A stretch of 64,000 nt of DNA from Iamia majanohamensis (lineage in GTDB: Bacteria; Actinomycetota; Acidimicrobiia; Acidimicrobiales; Iamiaceae). The stretch lies in assembly GCF_028532485.1 (NCBI RefSeq), contig NZ_CP116942.1:4030001-4094000 (forward strand), written 5' to 3'. A model generated the notes under the pieces. The model did not search any database. It was not told the origin of the DNA and worked only from the letters and a program-made list of their open reading frames with translations. Positions 45,269 through 54,738 of the stretch are shown one piece after another (the first letter of the stretch is position 1; each line of letters begins with the position of its first letter). Both the position numbers and the translations under genes were made by a program.

Positions 45269-46102
45269 TCAGGCGTCGGGGACCGAGGACCAGTCGCCGT
45301 AGCGGACGGTCCAGAGGGTGAGGCCGTGGGGCGGGGCCAGGTCGCCGGCGCGGGACCGGTCCCTGGCGTCCATGGCCGCCCGCACCTCGCCGGCCGCCAT
45401 CCGCCCCAGACCCACGGCGACGAGGGTGCCGACCAGGGCCCGCACCATCTGATGGCAGAAGGCCGACGCCTCCACCTCGAAGCGCAGGCGCCCGTCGCCG
45501 TCGTCGTGCCAGGCGGCCTCGGTGACCCGCCGCACCAGACTGGCCTCCACCTCCCGGCCCTTGGGGCGACGGCAGAAGGTGGAGAAGTCGTGCTCGCCGA
45601 TGAGCGGGTCGCAGCCCAGCCGCAGGGCGGGCAGCGACAGCGGCCGGGGCACGTGCCACGCCGTCCGGGCCGAGAAGGGGTCGGGCTCGGGGTGGTTCCA
45701 CACCAGGTAGCGGTAGCGGCGGGCGGTGGCCGAGAAGCGGGCGTCGACGTCGTCGCCCACCAGGGCGGGGTCGCGCACCGCCACCTCGGGACCGCACATG
45801 CGGTTCACGGCCCGGACCAGGGCGGTGAGGTCGTCGTCGCGGGTCACCCGGTCGGCGGCCACGTCGAGGGTGACGACCTGGCCCTGGGCGTGGACGCCCC
45901 GGTCGGTGCGGCCGGCGCAGGTGAGGTCGACGGGGTGGCCCAGGTGCCGGGCCAGGGCCTCGGTGAGGGTGCCGGCCACGGTGCGCACGCCGACGTTGCG
46001 GGCGAAGCCGTGGAACCCGCTGCCGTCGTAGGCGACGGTGAGGCGGAGCCGCCGGGTGGGGCCGGTGGGGGCCTCGGCCTCCGCCGGGTCGAAGAGGGTC
46101 AC
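45269..46102 (-). CDS. truA: tRNA pseudouridine(38-40) synthase TruA
   Basis: The 277-residue protein has the catalytic aspartate D67 in CAGRTDRGVHAQGQV, the N-terminal YDGSGFHGFARN and the HDFSTFCRRPKG segment. It modifies U38-40 in the anticodon stem. GTG 46102 follows TAGCGT (46111-46116) by 8 nt. In other actinobacteria truA directly follows rplQ; here about 6.6 kb of other genes intervene. Confidence 0.96.
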   Translation of the reverse strand: MTLFDPAEAEAPTGPTRRLRLTVAYDGSGFHGFARNVGVRTVAGTLTEALARHLGHPVDLTCAGRTDRGVHAQGQVVTLDVAADRVTRDDDLTALVRAVNRMCGPEVAVRDPALVGDDVDARFSATARRYRYLVWNHPEPDPFSARTAWHVPRPLSLPALRLGCDPLIGEHDFSTFCRRPKGREVEASLVRRVTEAAWHDDGDGRLRFEVEASAFCHQMVRALVGTLVAVGLGRMAAGEVRAAMDARDRSRAGDLAPPHGLTLWTVRYGDWSSVPDA

Positions 46103-46148
46103 GGCGCCCGACGCTACCCAGGGCCGCGGGCGCGGCGCGAGGACGCCC

Positions 46149-47021
46149 CTACCGGGTCAGGCGCCGGACCCGGCCGCCGACCAGGTCGTCGGGCGGCACG
46201 TCGTCGACGGGGAGGAGGACGCCCCGGGCCACCAGGCGGCCGATGGCGGTCTGGGCCTGCTCGACCGACCAGCCGAGGCGGGCCGTCACCGTGGCCTGGT
46301 CGACGCGGCCGGCCATGGCCACCAGCACGGCCCAGGTCGCCTCGTCCATCGGACCGGTCGGCGCCGAGGGGCTGAGACGCCACCGCACGCGATCGTCGCC
46401 GGGGTCGGCCTGCTCGACCGCCTCGGCGGGGGGCGGCGTCGGGTCGGCGGCCACCTCCGGGCCCGGCGGAGGGCCGGAGGGGTCGGGCACCGAGGGGTCG
46501 GGGCCCAGCCGGGGCGGGGGGCGGCCGTCCACGCTGGCCGGGGCTCGGGGGGCCCGACCGTCGAGGGCGCCGTCGCCGGCGGCCGGGGAGCCCTCGGTCG
46601 CGGGGCCTGCGGCCCCGGCTCCGTCCTCGTCGGCGGTCGCCGGGTCGGGCCCGGCGTCGGCCAGCAGGTCGTCGACGGGCCAGCGCCACAGCCCCTGGGC
46701 CGGGTGCTCGGTCAGGTGGTGGAAGAAGTACCAGCCCTGCTCGCGCCCGAGGGCCTCGGCCAGGACCGTCACCGACGCAGGCCGGAGGCGCTCCTCGTCG
46801 GCCCGTCGCGCCGCCTCGAAGGCGGCGTCGTCCATGGCGTCGTCGATGCCCAGGTCGGGGTCCTCGCCCGCCCGGACGGCGAGGTAGACCGCCCCGTCGT
46901 CGAGGTAGATGCAGAGGGTCGGGCCGCCGTCGATCTCGATCCCCCCGGTCAGGCGCTCGGCCGCCGCGGTCCGGAGGACGTCGTCGAGGCGGTGGTGGGC
47001 CAGCTCCCCGCGGTGCATCAC
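46149..47021 (-). CDS. DUF4388-like protein with C-terminal winged-helix region
   Basis: The 290-residue protein begins with a DUF4388/PATAN-like domain (HHRLDDVLRTAAAERLTGGIEIDGGPTLCIYLDDGAVYLA). A helical segment, a 100-residue proline/alanine-rich linker (about 120-220) and a C-terminal helix-turn-helix-like part (ATVTARLGWSVEQAQTAIGRLVARGVL) follow. DUF4388 domains occur in signalling proteins of gliding and other bacteria. It may be a regulator, but no target is evident. GTG 47021 or ATG 47018 begins the frame. It is divergent from the oxidoreductase-sigma operon. Confidence 0.7.
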   Translation of the reverse strand: MMHRGELAHHRLDDVLRTAAAERLTGGIEIDGGPTLCIYLDDGAVYLAVRAGEDPDLGIDDAMDDAAFEAARRADEERLRPASVTVLAEALGREQGWYFFHHLTEHPAQGLWRWPVDDLLADAGPDPATADEDGAGAAGPATEGSPAAGDGALDGRAPRAPASVDGRPPPRLGPDPSVPDPSGPPPGPEVAADPTPPPAEAVEQADPGDDRVRWRLSPSAPTGPMDEATWAVLVAMAGRVDQATVTARLGWSVEQAQTAIGRLVARGVLLPVDDVPPDDLVGGRVRRLTR

Positions 47022-47154
47022 GGCGCCGGCACCTCGGAGACGGCACCGTCCACGCGGCAGGAACGAGGGGCGGGGGAGGCGGAGGGCACGGCAGGTCCTG
47101 GTCGTCGATGACGTCCACCCCTCGCGTCGGCCGGCGACGCCCGGCCTTGAGGGG

Positions 47155-47181
47155 TGTCACACCGGGGGTCCCTGCGTCGTC
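47155..47181 (+). promoter_or_regulatory. Putative ECF41 (SigJ-type) promoter
   Basis: TGTCACA (47155-47161) is followed after 16 nt by CGTC (47178-47181). This is the -35/-10 signature described for ECF41 sigma factors. It lies 39 nt before the first gene of an operon whose second gene is an ECF41 sigma factor, so autoregulation is likely. A second CGTC at 47175 offers a 13-nt spacing. Confidence 0.72.
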
Positions 47182-47220
47182 GAGGGGGTGACCGCCCTGC
47201 GCCCACCCGAGGAGGCCCCC

Positions 47221-48543
47221 GTGGCCCCGACCGAGCTCCCCCGCCGCCCCGTCCCCGACGCCCCGGTCGACGTGGCCGTCCTCGGGGGCGGTCTCGCCGG
47301 CCTGGCGGCCGCCGCCACCGCGGCGCGCGCCGGCGCGTCGGTGGCCCTGGTCGAGCCCCACCCCCTCGGGGGACGGGCCCGGGCCGACGTCGTCGACGGC
47401 TTCACCCTCAACCGCGGTCCCCGCGCCCTGTACCTCGACGGGGAGGGCGCGGCCGTGCTCGATGCGCTGGGGGTCCCGTGGCGCAGCGGCGGGCCGCCCC
47501 GGCTCGACGGTGGCCTGGCCCTCCGCGCCGGCCGCACCCACACCTTCCCCACGGGGCCCGGGAGCCTGCTCCGCACCGGCCTGCTGTCGGGCGCCGAGCG
47601 CCTCCGGGCCGCGGCGCTGCTGGCCCGCCTGTCGCGCCCCGACCGGCGGGGTCGCGACCGCGACCTGGTGGGCCGGACGGTCGGGTCCTGGCTCGAGGAG
47701 GTCGCCCCCAGCCCCGCCCTGGCCGACCTCCTCGCCGCGGTGGTGCGGCTCACCACCTACGTCGAGGCGCCCGCCGAGCTCGACGCCCACGCCGCGGTGA
47801 CCCAGGTCCGCCGGGGGCTCGGGGCGGGGGTGCGCTACCTCGACGGCGGGTGGCAGTCGCTCGTCGACGCCCTGGCGGGCATCGTCGCGACGGCGGGTGG
47901 CGTCCAGGTCGCATCCCGCGCCACCGCCGTCCACGAGGACGACGGCGGCGTCGAGGTGGAGACCGCCGAGGGCACGGTGCGGGCCCGGGCCGCGGTGGTG
48001 GCCCTCGGGTCACCGGGTGCGGCCGCCGCCCTCCTCGGCGGTCGGCCCGAGGGGTGGCCGACGGAGGACCGGCCGGCCACCGCGGCCTGCCTGGAGCTGG
48101 GGCTGCGGCGCGACCCCGCGCACCCCTTCCTGCTCGGCGCGGACGAGCCCGTGTACCTGAGCACCCACGCCCCGCCGGCCCGGCTGGCCCCCCCGGGCGG
48201 CGCCGTCGTCCACCTGCTCCGCTACCACGGGCCCGACGAGGACCAGTCCGCAGCGGACCAGCGGGCGAGGCTCCGGCAGGTCGCCGCCGAGGCCGGCATC
48301 GGCGACGACGACGTCGTGGTGGCGCGGTTCCAGGCCCGCATGGTGGTGACCGCAGCCCTGCCCCGCGCCGGCTCCGGCGGCCTGGCCGGGCGTCCGCCGG
48401 TGGCGGTCCCGGGCCGACCCCGGACCGCCCTCGCCGGTGACTGGGTCGGCCCCGCAGGGATGCTGGCCGACGCCGCCCTGGCCAGCGGGGCGGCCGCGGG
48501 CCGGCGTGCTGCGGCACCGCTCGCGAGACTGGTGGCGCCATGA
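47221..48543 (+). CDS. FAD-dependent oxidoreductase, phytoene desaturase/amine oxidase-like
   Basis: The 440-residue protein has the dinucleotide motif VAVLGGGLAGLAAA (22-27 for GGGLAG), an adenine-binding acidic residue in ALVEPHPLGGRAR and the C-terminal flavin segment ALAGDWVGPAGMLADAALASG. This is the layout of NAD(P)/FAD amine-oxidase and phytoene-desaturase proteins. The substrate is unknown. GTG 47221 follows AGGAGG by 6 nt and is preferred over GTG 47188. The gene overlaps the sigma factor by 4 nt (ATGA). ECF41 factors are typically paired with such oxidoreductases. Confidence 0.87.
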   Translation: MAPTELPRRPVPDAPVDVAVLGGGLAGLAAAATAARAGASVALVEPHPLGGRARADVVDGFTLNRGPRALYLDGEGAAVLDALGVPWRSGGPPRLDGGLALRAGRTHTFPTGPGSLLRTGLLSGAERLRAAALLARLSRPDRRGRDRDLVGRTVGSWLEEVAPSPALADLLAAVVRLTTYVEAPAELDAHAAVTQVRRGLGAGVRYLDGGWQSLVDALAGIVATAGGVQVASRATAVHEDDGGVEVETAEGTVRARAAVVALGSPGAAAALLGGRPEGWPTEDRPATAACLELGLRRDPAHPFLLGADEPVYLSTHAPPARLAPPGGAVVHLLRYHGPDEDQSAADQRARLRQVAAEAGIGDDDVVVARFQARMVVTAALPRAGSGGLAGRPPVAVPGRPRTALAGDWVGPAGMLADAALASGAAAGRRAAAPLARLVAP

Positions 48544-49424
48544 CCGCCACCGCCGCCAGCGAGGCCACCTTCGCGGCGGAGCGCGACCGCCTGGTCGGGG
48601 TCGCCTACCGGATGACGGGGAGCCGGGCCGAGGCCGAGGACGTGGTCCAGGACGCCTGGCTGCGGTGGCAGCGGGCCGACACCGAGGAGGTGGCCTGCCC
48701 CGCGGCCTGGCTGACCACCGTCACCAGCCGCCTCGCCCTCGACCGCCTCACCTCGGCCCGGAGCCGGCGCGAGGCCTACGTCGGCCCCTGGCTCCCCGAG
48801 CCGGTGGCGACCGACCCCGACCCGGCCGACCGGGCCGAGCTGGCCGAGTCCCTGTCGCTCGGGTTCCTCGCCGTCCTCGAGCGGCTGGGCCCGGTGGAGC
48901 GGGTGGTGTTCCTGCTGGCCGACGTCTTCTCGGTGCCCTTCGACGAGATCGCCCGGGTGGTGGACCGCTCCCCCGCCGCCTGCCGCCAGGTCGCGTCCCG
49001 CGCCCGGCGGCGGGTGCGCCAGGACCGTCCCCGCTTCCACCCCACCGACGCCGAGGCGCGCCGGGTGACCGAGGCGTTCCTCGGCGCCGTGGCCGTCGGC
49101 GACGTCGACGGCGTCACCGCCCTCCTCGCCCCCGACGTCGTGTGCGTGAGCGACGGGGGCCCCGACCACCACGCCGCCCGCCGCCCGGTGCGGGGACCGG
49201 AGCGGGTGTGCCGCCTGCTCGTGAACCTCACCCGTCGCCTCCCCGCCGCCGAGGCGTCCATCACGCCCCAGGACCTCAACGGCCAGCCCGGCGTGGTCGT
49301 CGAGGCGGAGGGCCGCACCCTGCTGGCCCTGGCCTGCTCGGTGGTCGACGGGGTCGTCGACCGGGTCTGGATCGTGGTCAACCCGGAGAAGACGGCTGCG
49401 CTGCAGGGCCCGCCGGTCACCTAG
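48540..49424 (+). CDS. ECF41/SigJ-family sigma factor with SnoaL-like C-domain
   Basis: The 294-residue protein has sigma region 2 (LVGVAYRMTGSRAEAEDVVQDAWLRW, 18-43), region 4 (about 105-160), and between them the ECF41 linker WLPEP (84-88). A SnoaL-like domain (175-290) contains a DGG segment (205-207) that corresponds to the family's DGGGK motif. In ECF41 factors this C-terminal domain tunes activity in place of an anti-sigma factor. ATG 48540 overlaps the oxidoreductase gene, so both are made from one transcript, apparently under an ECF41-type promoter at 47155-47181. Confidence 0.93.
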   Translation: MTATAASEATFAAERDRLVGVAYRMTGSRAEAEDVVQDAWLRWQRADTEEVACPAAWLTTVTSRLALDRLTSARSRREAYVGPWLPEPVATDPDPADRAELAESLSLGFLAVLERLGPVERVVFLLADVFSVPFDEIARVVDRSPAACRQVASRARRRVRQDRPRFHPTDAEARRVTEAFLGAVAVGDVDGVTALLAPDVVCVSDGGPDHHAARRPVRGPERVCRLLVNLTRRLPAAEASITPQDLNGQPGVVVEAEGRTLLALACSVVDGVVDRVWIVVNPEKTAALQGPPVT

Positions 49425-49425
49425 C

Positions 49426-50112
49426 TCAGCGCAGGTTGGCGAAGGCCTCCGCCACGCGCGCCTCGGCCGCCACCAGCAGGAGGTCCCCCTCCTGCACCAC
49501 CGTCTCGGCGGTGGCGTAGGTGAAGGTCTGGCCCACCGGCTTGATGCACACGATGGTCACCCCGTGGCGCTGGCGGGCCCCGCTCTCGCCGATGGTGCGA
49601 CCCACCATGTCGGCCGGGGCCGTGGTCTCGACCAGGGCGAAGTCGTCCTCCAGCTGGATCCAGTCGATCATCCGCCCAGTGACCTGGTGGGCCACCCGGT
49701 CGCCCATCTCCCGCTCGGGGAACACCACGTGGTGGGCGCCGACCCGGTCGAGGATGCGGGCGTGGGAGGCGGTCAGCGCCTTGGCCCAGATGGAGGCGAT
49801 GCCGAGGTCGACCAGCGCGCTAGTGGTGAGGATGCTGGCCTCGATGTCGGTGCCGATGGCCACCACGGCCACGGCGACGTCCTTGGCGCCGATCTCCTCC
49901 AGGGTCTCGATGCGGGTCGAGTCGGCCTGGAGGACGTGGGTCAGGCGGCTGGCGTGGTCGGCGACGATGCCCTCGGACGCGTCGACGCCCAGCACCTGGT
50001 GGCCCATCTCCTCGAGGGTGGTGGCCACGGCGGAGCCGAACCGGCCCAGGCCGATGACGATGGCGGCGTCGCCCGCCCGGAGGCGCAGGCGGGGTGCGGT
50101 GTGGTCAGCCAA
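49426..50112 (-). CDS. ktrA: KtrA/TrkA-type potassium channel regulatory subunit
   Basis: The 228-residue protein has a TrkA-N Rossmann (RCK) domain with VIGLGRFG (GxGxxG, near residue 20) and the acidic GVDASE, then a TrkA-C domain (about 140-228). It binds NAD(H) or ATP/ADP and gates the membrane subunit. TTG 50112 is the only plausible start and overlaps ktrB by 8 nt, with GGAG about 10 nt upstream. Together with 50105-51454 it forms a two-gene potassium uptake operon. Confidence 0.93.
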   Translation of the reverse strand: MADHTAPRLRLRAGDAAIVIGLGRFGSAVATTLEEMGHQVLGVDASEGIVADHASRLTHVLQADSTRIETLEEIGAKDVAVAVVAIGTDIEASILTTSALVDLGIASIWAKALTASHARILDRVGAHHVVFPEREMGDRVAHQVTGRMIDWIQLEDDFALVETTAPADMVGRTIGESGARQRHGVTIVCIKPVGQTFTYATAETVVQEGDLLLVAAEARVAEAFANLR

Positions 50113-51454
50113 CGAGGGGACGCTCCTCCGGGTAGCGGTAGCGCGAGTCTCGCTCGCGGAGCACCAGGGCCGCGGCCAGGGTGACCGGGCCGGCCCGGCC
50201 CGCGAACATGAGCACGCCGAGGACGACCTCCGACGGTCCCCCGAGCGTGTCGGTGACGCCGGTGCTGAGCCCGACGGTGCTGAACGCGCTGGTGGTCTCG
50301 AACAGCCCGGAGGTGAGGTCGATGCCCGAGAGGGTGACGAGGGCCAGGGTGCCCGCCACCACCGCGGCCACGCCGATCAGGGCCACGGCGAGGGCCTGGC
50401 GCTGGGCCGTCCCCGGCAGCCGGCGCCGGAACGCCTCCACCTCGCGCTGGCCCCGCACCTCGGCCCAGATGGCGAAGCCGAGGAGGGCGAAGGTGGTCAC
50501 CTTGATGCCGCCCCCGGTCGAGCCCGACGCGGCGCCGATGAACATGAGCACGACGGTGACGAGGAGCGTCCCCTCGCGGAGGGCGCCGTAGTCGAGGCTG
50601 TTGAACCCGGCGGTGCGGGGGGTCACGCCCTGGAACCAGGAGGCCGTGAGCTTGTCGCCCACGCCGAGGGCCCCCAGGGTGTCGGGGTTGGTCCACTCCA
50701 GGGCCAGGACGGCCAGGGCCCCCAGGGCGAAGAGCGACAGGGTGGTGGTGAGGGTCATCTTGGTGTGCACCGACCACCATCGGGGCGAGCCCAGCTGCCG
50801 TCGCAGCTCCATCAGCACCGGGAAGCCCAGCCCGCCGAGGATGATGGCCACGCTGATGATCCCCGTCGTCCAGGGGTCGTCGACGTAGCGCTCCAGGCTG
50901 TCGGACTGGAGCGCGAACCCGGCGTTGTTGAAGGCGGAGACCGAGTGGAACAGCCCCATCCACGTGCCGCGCGCCAGGCCCTCGCCGTGGATCACCACGA
51001 AGCCCCCGGACAGCAGGACCGCAGCGGCCCCCTCCACGACCAGCGACCAGCCCACGACCCCGAGCACCACCGACCGCAGGTCGCCGAGGCGGAGGGCGCC
51101 GGTCTCGGCCTGGGCGGCCATGCGGTGGCGCAGGCCGATGCGCCGGGCGAGGACCACGGCGACGACCGACGACACCGCCATCAGCCCGAACCCGCCGACC
51201 TGGATGAGGGCGAGGATCACGACCTGGCCGAAGGTCGTCCAGGCCGTGCTCGTGTCGACCACGATGAGCCCCGTCACCGTGGCCGCCGAGGTCGAGGTGA
51301 AGAGGGCCTCCCGGAGGCCGATGTCGGCGCTCGGCTCGGACGCGATCGGCAGGCGCAGCAGCACCGTGCCCACGCCGATCACGGCGAGGAAGCCGAGCAC
51401 GACGACCTGGGTCGGGTGGCGACGGCCCAGGATCGTCTGCCGCCCACCGCGCAC
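50105..51454 (-). CDS. ktrB: KtrB/TrkH-type potassium transporter
   Basis: The 449-residue integral membrane protein has four M1-P-M2 repeats whose filter glycines can be seen in TSTSAATVTGL, SAFNNAGFAL, TPRTAGFNSLD and SAFSTVGLSTG. It imports potassium, often with sodium. GTG 51454 follows TACCCT (51462-51467) by 7 nt, which suggests a leaderless message. Length and lack of an N-terminal extension favour Ktr over Trk. Confidence 0.94.
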   Translation of the reverse strand: MRGGRQTILGRRHPTQVVVLGFLAVIGVGTVLLRLPIASEPSADIGLREALFTSTSAATVTGLIVVDTSTAWTTFGQVVILALIQVGGFGLMAVSSVVAVVLARRIGLRHRMAAQAETGALRLGDLRSVVLGVVGWSLVVEGAAAVLLSGGFVVIHGEGLARGTWMGLFHSVSAFNNAGFALQSDSLERYVDDPWTTGIISVAIILGGLGFPVLMELRRQLGSPRWWSVHTKMTLTTTLSLFALGALAVLALEWTNPDTLGALGVGDKLTASWFQGVTPRTAGFNSLDYGALREGTLLVTVVLMFIGAASGSTGGGIKVTTFALLGFAIWAEVRGQREVEAFRRRLPGTAQRQALAVALIGVAAVVAGTLALVTLSGIDLTSGLFETTSAFSTVGLSTGVTDTLGGPSEVVLGVLMFAGRAGPVTLAAALVLRERDSRYRYPEERPLVG

Positions 51455-51498
51455 ACCGGAGAGGGTACGCCCGGCGGGACGGGTGGGACTGCGCCCGC

Positions 51499-52377
51499 TC
51501 AGCCGTCGATGGTCTCCTGGGGCCGGGTGCGACCCCGGAAGTCGTCCATGGTGCGGTTCACGCCGAGCAGGTCGGCGGCCGCGTCGAAGGCCCGCACCGG
51601 CAGCATCCGCATGAGCGGCAGGGTGCCGACGAGCGGGGGCAGGTGGAGGCGGGCGCGGCCCTTCTCCACCGCGGCCCAGGTCTTGTCCACGACGTGGGCC
51701 GGCTCGAGGATCGGGAGGAGGACCTCGACCTTGCTCCGCACCCCCGAGAACATGCCGGTGTCGATGTAGTACGGGCACACCACGGTGGTGGCCACCTTGC
51801 TCCCGCGGGCCCGCAGCTCGACCCGGAGCGACTCGTCGAAGCCCATGGCCGCCCACTTGCTGGCCGAGTAGTCGGTCAGCCGGGCCACGCCGATCAGGCC
51901 CGAGGCCGAGGCGATGGTGACCACCCGGCCCCGGTCGCGCTCGACCATGTGGGGCAGGAGGGCCTGGGTCACCCAGTAGAGGGCGAGGGTGTTGACCTCG
52001 AAGGTCCGCCGCACGTCGGCCTCCTCCAGGTCGGTGAGCCACTTGCCGCTGACCACGCCGGCGTTGTTGACGAGGACGTCGATGCCGCCGGTCTGCTCGA
52101 TGGCGACCTCGGCCGCCTCCCGCACCGCGTCGCGGTCGGTGACGTCGACCAGCTGGGCGACCGGCGCCTCGGCCGGTCCGGTGCGGGCGGCGTCGACCAC
52201 GTCGACGGCGTCGTCGAGGGCCCCCGCGTCGCGGTCCCACAGCACGACCGTCGCCCCCTTGCGTGCGGCCTCGGTGGCCAGGCCCAGGCCGATGCCCGAG
52301 GCCGCGCCGGTGATGAGGACGGTGGCCCCGTGGAGCGAGGTGCCACGGGGGGACGAGCGACGGGCCAAGGGGATCAC
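51499..52377 (-). CDS. Short-chain dehydrogenase/reductase
   Basis: The 292-residue SDR has the cofactor motif TGAASGIG (23-30), NNAG (104-107), catalytic serine near 157 and YSASK (Y170, K174). The aspartate in LWDRDAG after strand 2 suggests NAD(H). A C-terminal extension (about 250-292, MRMLPVRAFDAAADLLGVN) is seen in SDRs related to human DHRS/RDH10-type retinol or steroid dehydrogenases, but the substrate here is unknown. GTG 52377 is used; TTG 52368, with AGGTGA before it, is also possible. Confidence 0.9.
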   Translation of the reverse strand: MIPLARRSSPRGTSLHGATVLITGAASGIGLGLATEAARKGATVVLWDRDAGALDDAVDVVDAARTGPAEAPVAQLVDVTDRDAVREAAEVAIEQTGGIDVLVNNAGVVSGKWLTDLEEADVRRTFEVNTLALYWVTQALLPHMVERDRGRVVTIASASGLIGVARLTDYSASKWAAMGFDESLRVELRARGSKVATTVVCPYYIDTGMFSGVRSKVEVLLPILEPAHVVDKTWAAVEKGRARLHLPPLVGTLPLMRMLPVRAFDAAADLLGVNRTMDDFRGRTRPQETIDG

Positions 52378-52748
52378 CTGCGGAGGTCGGGGCCGGGGCC
52401 CCGAGGCTAGGGCGACGGGGGGCGGTGGCCGGTGGCCGGTCGTCGGGTGCCCCTCGGGCGGCGGGGGGTTGCCCGGGGGGTCGAGGGGCCTGTAGCAACG
52501 CACGGGGACCGGGCGCGAGGCCGGTCGCGCTGGTGTCGGCGGGTCGGGGTGGACCGTGGTGGCAGGTGAGGTGGGCGAGCGGGCGGTGGAGCACCTCCGT
52601 CGCGCCGCGGCCCGGTACCCGCCCGCAGCCCTCGCCATCGTCGGCGTCGCGCTCCTCGCCGGGGGGGGCGGGGGGGGCGGCGACGTCGGGCGGAGCGGTG
52701 ACGCCGCCCCGGGGACCCGGAGGGCGCGCCCGTCCGGGCGGGAGACCC
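52378..52748. other. GC-rich spacer between the SDR gene and rplQ
   Basis: This 371-nt gap has a TAGCCT box at 52404-52409 that could start SDR transcription. It also has G-tracts of 7 and 8 near 52664-52678 and a CGCCCG/CGGGCG hairpin (52727-52740) just after the rplQ stop that may end the ribosomal operon. A plus-strand reading frame from GTG 52556 encodes a charged helix and a short hydrophobic segment before the G-tracts, but I do not regard it as a proven gene. Confidence 0.4.
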
Positions 52749-53105
52749 CTAGACCAGCTCGATGCGGGCCATCGGCGCGCTGTCGCCGGGCCGGGGGCCG
52801 ATCTTGAGGATCCGGGTGTAGCCGCCGTTGCGGTCGGCGTAGCGGGGGCCCAGCTCCTCCATGAGCTTGGCCGCGGCCTCCTTGTCGCCGGCCAGGGCCG
52901 ACACCACCTGGCGGTGGTTGTGGAGGCCGCCCTTGCGGGCCTTGGTGATCAGCTTCTCGGCCACCGGGCGCAGGGCCTTGGCCTTGGCCTCGGTGGTGGT
53001 GATGGCCTCGGCCGCCACCAGGGAGGCGACGAGGTTGGCCATCATGGCCTTCTGGTGCGAGGCGCTGCCGCCGAAGCGGCGCCCCTTCTTCGGGGTGGCG
53101 GGCAC
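52749..53105 (-). CDS. rplQ: 50S ribosomal protein L17
   Basis: The 118-residue protein matches L17: [46 protein letters not shown] and the C-terminal [25 protein letters not shown]. It begins 1 nt after the rpoA stop and is the last gene of the alpha operon, followed by a possible hairpin. Confidence 0.98.
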   Translation of the reverse strand: MPATPKKGRRFGGSASHQKAMMANLVASLVAAEAITTTEAKAKALRPVAEKLITKARKGGLHNHRQVVSALAGDKEAAAKLMEELGPRYADRNGGYTRILKIGPRPGDSAPMARIELV

Positions 53106-53106
53106 G

Positions 53107-54045
53107 TCAGTCCCTGCCCTTCAGGGCCAGGCCCCGCTCGTCCAGCTTCACCAGCACCTCGTCGAGCGACTTCTGGCCGAAGTTGGTGATGGCCAGGAGG
53201 TCGTCCTCGGTCTTCTGCAGCAGCTCGCCCACGGTGTTGACCTGGGCCCGCTTGAGGCAGTTGCGGGGGCGCTCGGAGAGGTCGAGGTCCTCGATGGGCA
53301 GCTCGAGGTCGGGCGAGCCGGTGGTGGCCGCGTCGGCCTCGGTGAGCACCAGGCCCTCGGGCTCGTCGCTCATGCCCTCGATCAGCTCGACCAGGGCCTT
53401 GAGCGTCGCACCGGCCGAGGCCAGGGCGTCGCGGGGCGTGATCGACCCGTCGGTCTCGATGTCGAGCACCAGCTGGTCGTAGTCGGTGTCCATCTCGACC
53501 CGCGTGGGCTGGATGTCGAAGGCGACCCGGCGCACCGGCGAGAAGATGGAGTCGACCGGGATGATCCCGATGGTGGCGCCGTCCTTGGTGCGGTCGGCCG
53601 ACACGTAGCCGCGGCCCCGCTCGACGGTGATGTCGACGGCCAGGCGGCCCTTGCTGTTCAGGCTGGCCAGGTGCAGCTCGGGGTTGAGCACCTCGACGTC
53701 GGCGGTGAGCTGCAGGTCGGCCGCGGTGACCTCGGCCGGGCCCTTCGCATCGAGGCGCACCGTGACCGGGGCGTCGGACTCGGAGGTGAGGACCAGGTCC
53801 TTCAGGTTCAGGATGATGTCGGTGATGTCCTCGGTGACGCCGGGGACCGTGTCGAACTCCTGGATGGCGTCGTCGAAGCGCACCTCGGTGACCGCGGCGC
53901 CGGGGATCGACGAGAGCAGCGTGCGCCGCAGCGAGTTCCCGATGGTGTGGCCGAAGCCGGGCTCGAGGGGGCTGATGGAGAACCGCTGGCGGTTGTCCTG
54001 CTCCTCGTCGAGGGCTTCGACCGTCGGTCGCTGGATGACGAGCAT
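53107..54045 (-). CDS. rpoA: RNA polymerase alpha subunit
   Basis: The 312-residue protein has the dimerising N-domain ([32 protein letters not shown] near residue 25) and the C-terminal DNA- and activator-binding domain ([41 protein letters not shown], about 245-305). It nucleates RNA polymerase assembly. ATG 54045 follows rpsD by 62 nt. Confidence 0.99.
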   Translation of the reverse strand: MLVIQRPTVEALDEEQDNRQRFSISPLEPGFGHTIGNSLRRTLLSSIPGAAVTEVRFDDAIQEFDTVPGVTEDITDIILNLKDLVLTSESDAPVTVRLDAKGPAEVTAADLQLTADVEVLNPELHLASLNSKGRLAVDITVERGRGYVSADRTKDGATIGIIPVDSIFSPVRRVAFDIQPTRVEMDTDYDQLVLDIETDGSITPRDALASAGATLKALVELIEGMSDEPEGLVLTEADAATTGSPDLELPIEDLDLSERPRNCLKRAQVNTVGELLQKTEDDLLAITNFGQKSLDEVLVKLDERGLALKGRD

Positions 54046-54107
54046 CTGGGGCCTTCCTCAGGGTGTTGCGGGGGGAGCGAGCGGGGGCGGGGCGGGTGCC
54101 CCGGGGA

Positions 54108-54725
54108 CTACTTGGAGTACAGCTCGACGATGAGCTGCTCGCGCACCGGCACGTCGATCTGCGGGCGGGTGGGCAGATCGGCGACGGTGGCGGCGAAGCC
54201 GTCGTCGGCGCCGGTCTCGAGCCACTCGGGGCTGCGGCGGTCGAGGGTGTCGAGGTTGTGGCGGATCACGATCATCCCCCGGGCCTTCTCGGTGAGGGCG
54301 ACCACGTCGCCCTTGCGCACCCGGTAGCTGGGGATGTCGACCTTGCCGCCGTTGACGGTGACCATGCCGTGGCCGACGAACTGGCGGGCCTGGGGCCGGG
54401 TGGAGGCCCAGCCGGCCCGGAACACCACGTTGTCGAGCCGCAGCTCGAGCATGCGCAGCAGGTTCTCGCCGGTGACGCCCTGCTGGCGGGTGGCCTCCTC
54501 GTAGAGGTTGGCGAACTGGCGCTCGAGCAGGCCGTAGATGTGCTTGGCCTTCTGCTTCTCCTGGAGCTGCAGCAGGTACTCGGAGGGCTGCCGGCGGCGG
54601 GCCCGCCCGTGCTCACCCGGGGGGTAGGGCTTGCGGTCCAGCATGCGCTGGCCCTTGTCGTTCTCGAAGATGTTCACGTTCAGGCGACGTGAGATCTTCA
54701 CCTTGGGACCGGTGTAGCGAGCCAT
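54108..54725 (-). CDS. rpsD: 30S ribosomal protein S4
   Basis: The 205-residue protein matches S4: [15 protein letters not shown], the S4 RNA-binding domain ([31 protein letters not shown], about 90-120) and the C-terminal [12 protein letters not shown]. It initiates 30S assembly. The N-domain has no zinc cysteines, so it is the C-minus form. It lies 13 nt after rpsK. Confidence 0.98.
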   Translation of the reverse strand: MARYTGPKVKISRRLNVNIFENDKGQRMLDRKPYPPGEHGRARRRQPSEYLLQLQEKQKAKHIYGLLERQFANLYEEATRQQGVTGENLLRMLELRLDNVVFRAGWASTRPQARQFVGHGMVTVNGGKVDIPSYRVRKGDVVALTEKARGMIVIRHNLDTLDRRSPEWLETGADDGFAATVADLPTRPQIDVPVREQLIVELYSK

Positions 54726-54738
54726 GTGTCGTGTCCTC

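Noticed and set aside
52556-52807. Small plus-strand gene before rplQ
   Set aside because: The frame passes G-tracts of uncertain length, overlaps the end of rplQ, has no ribosome site and no recognisable product.
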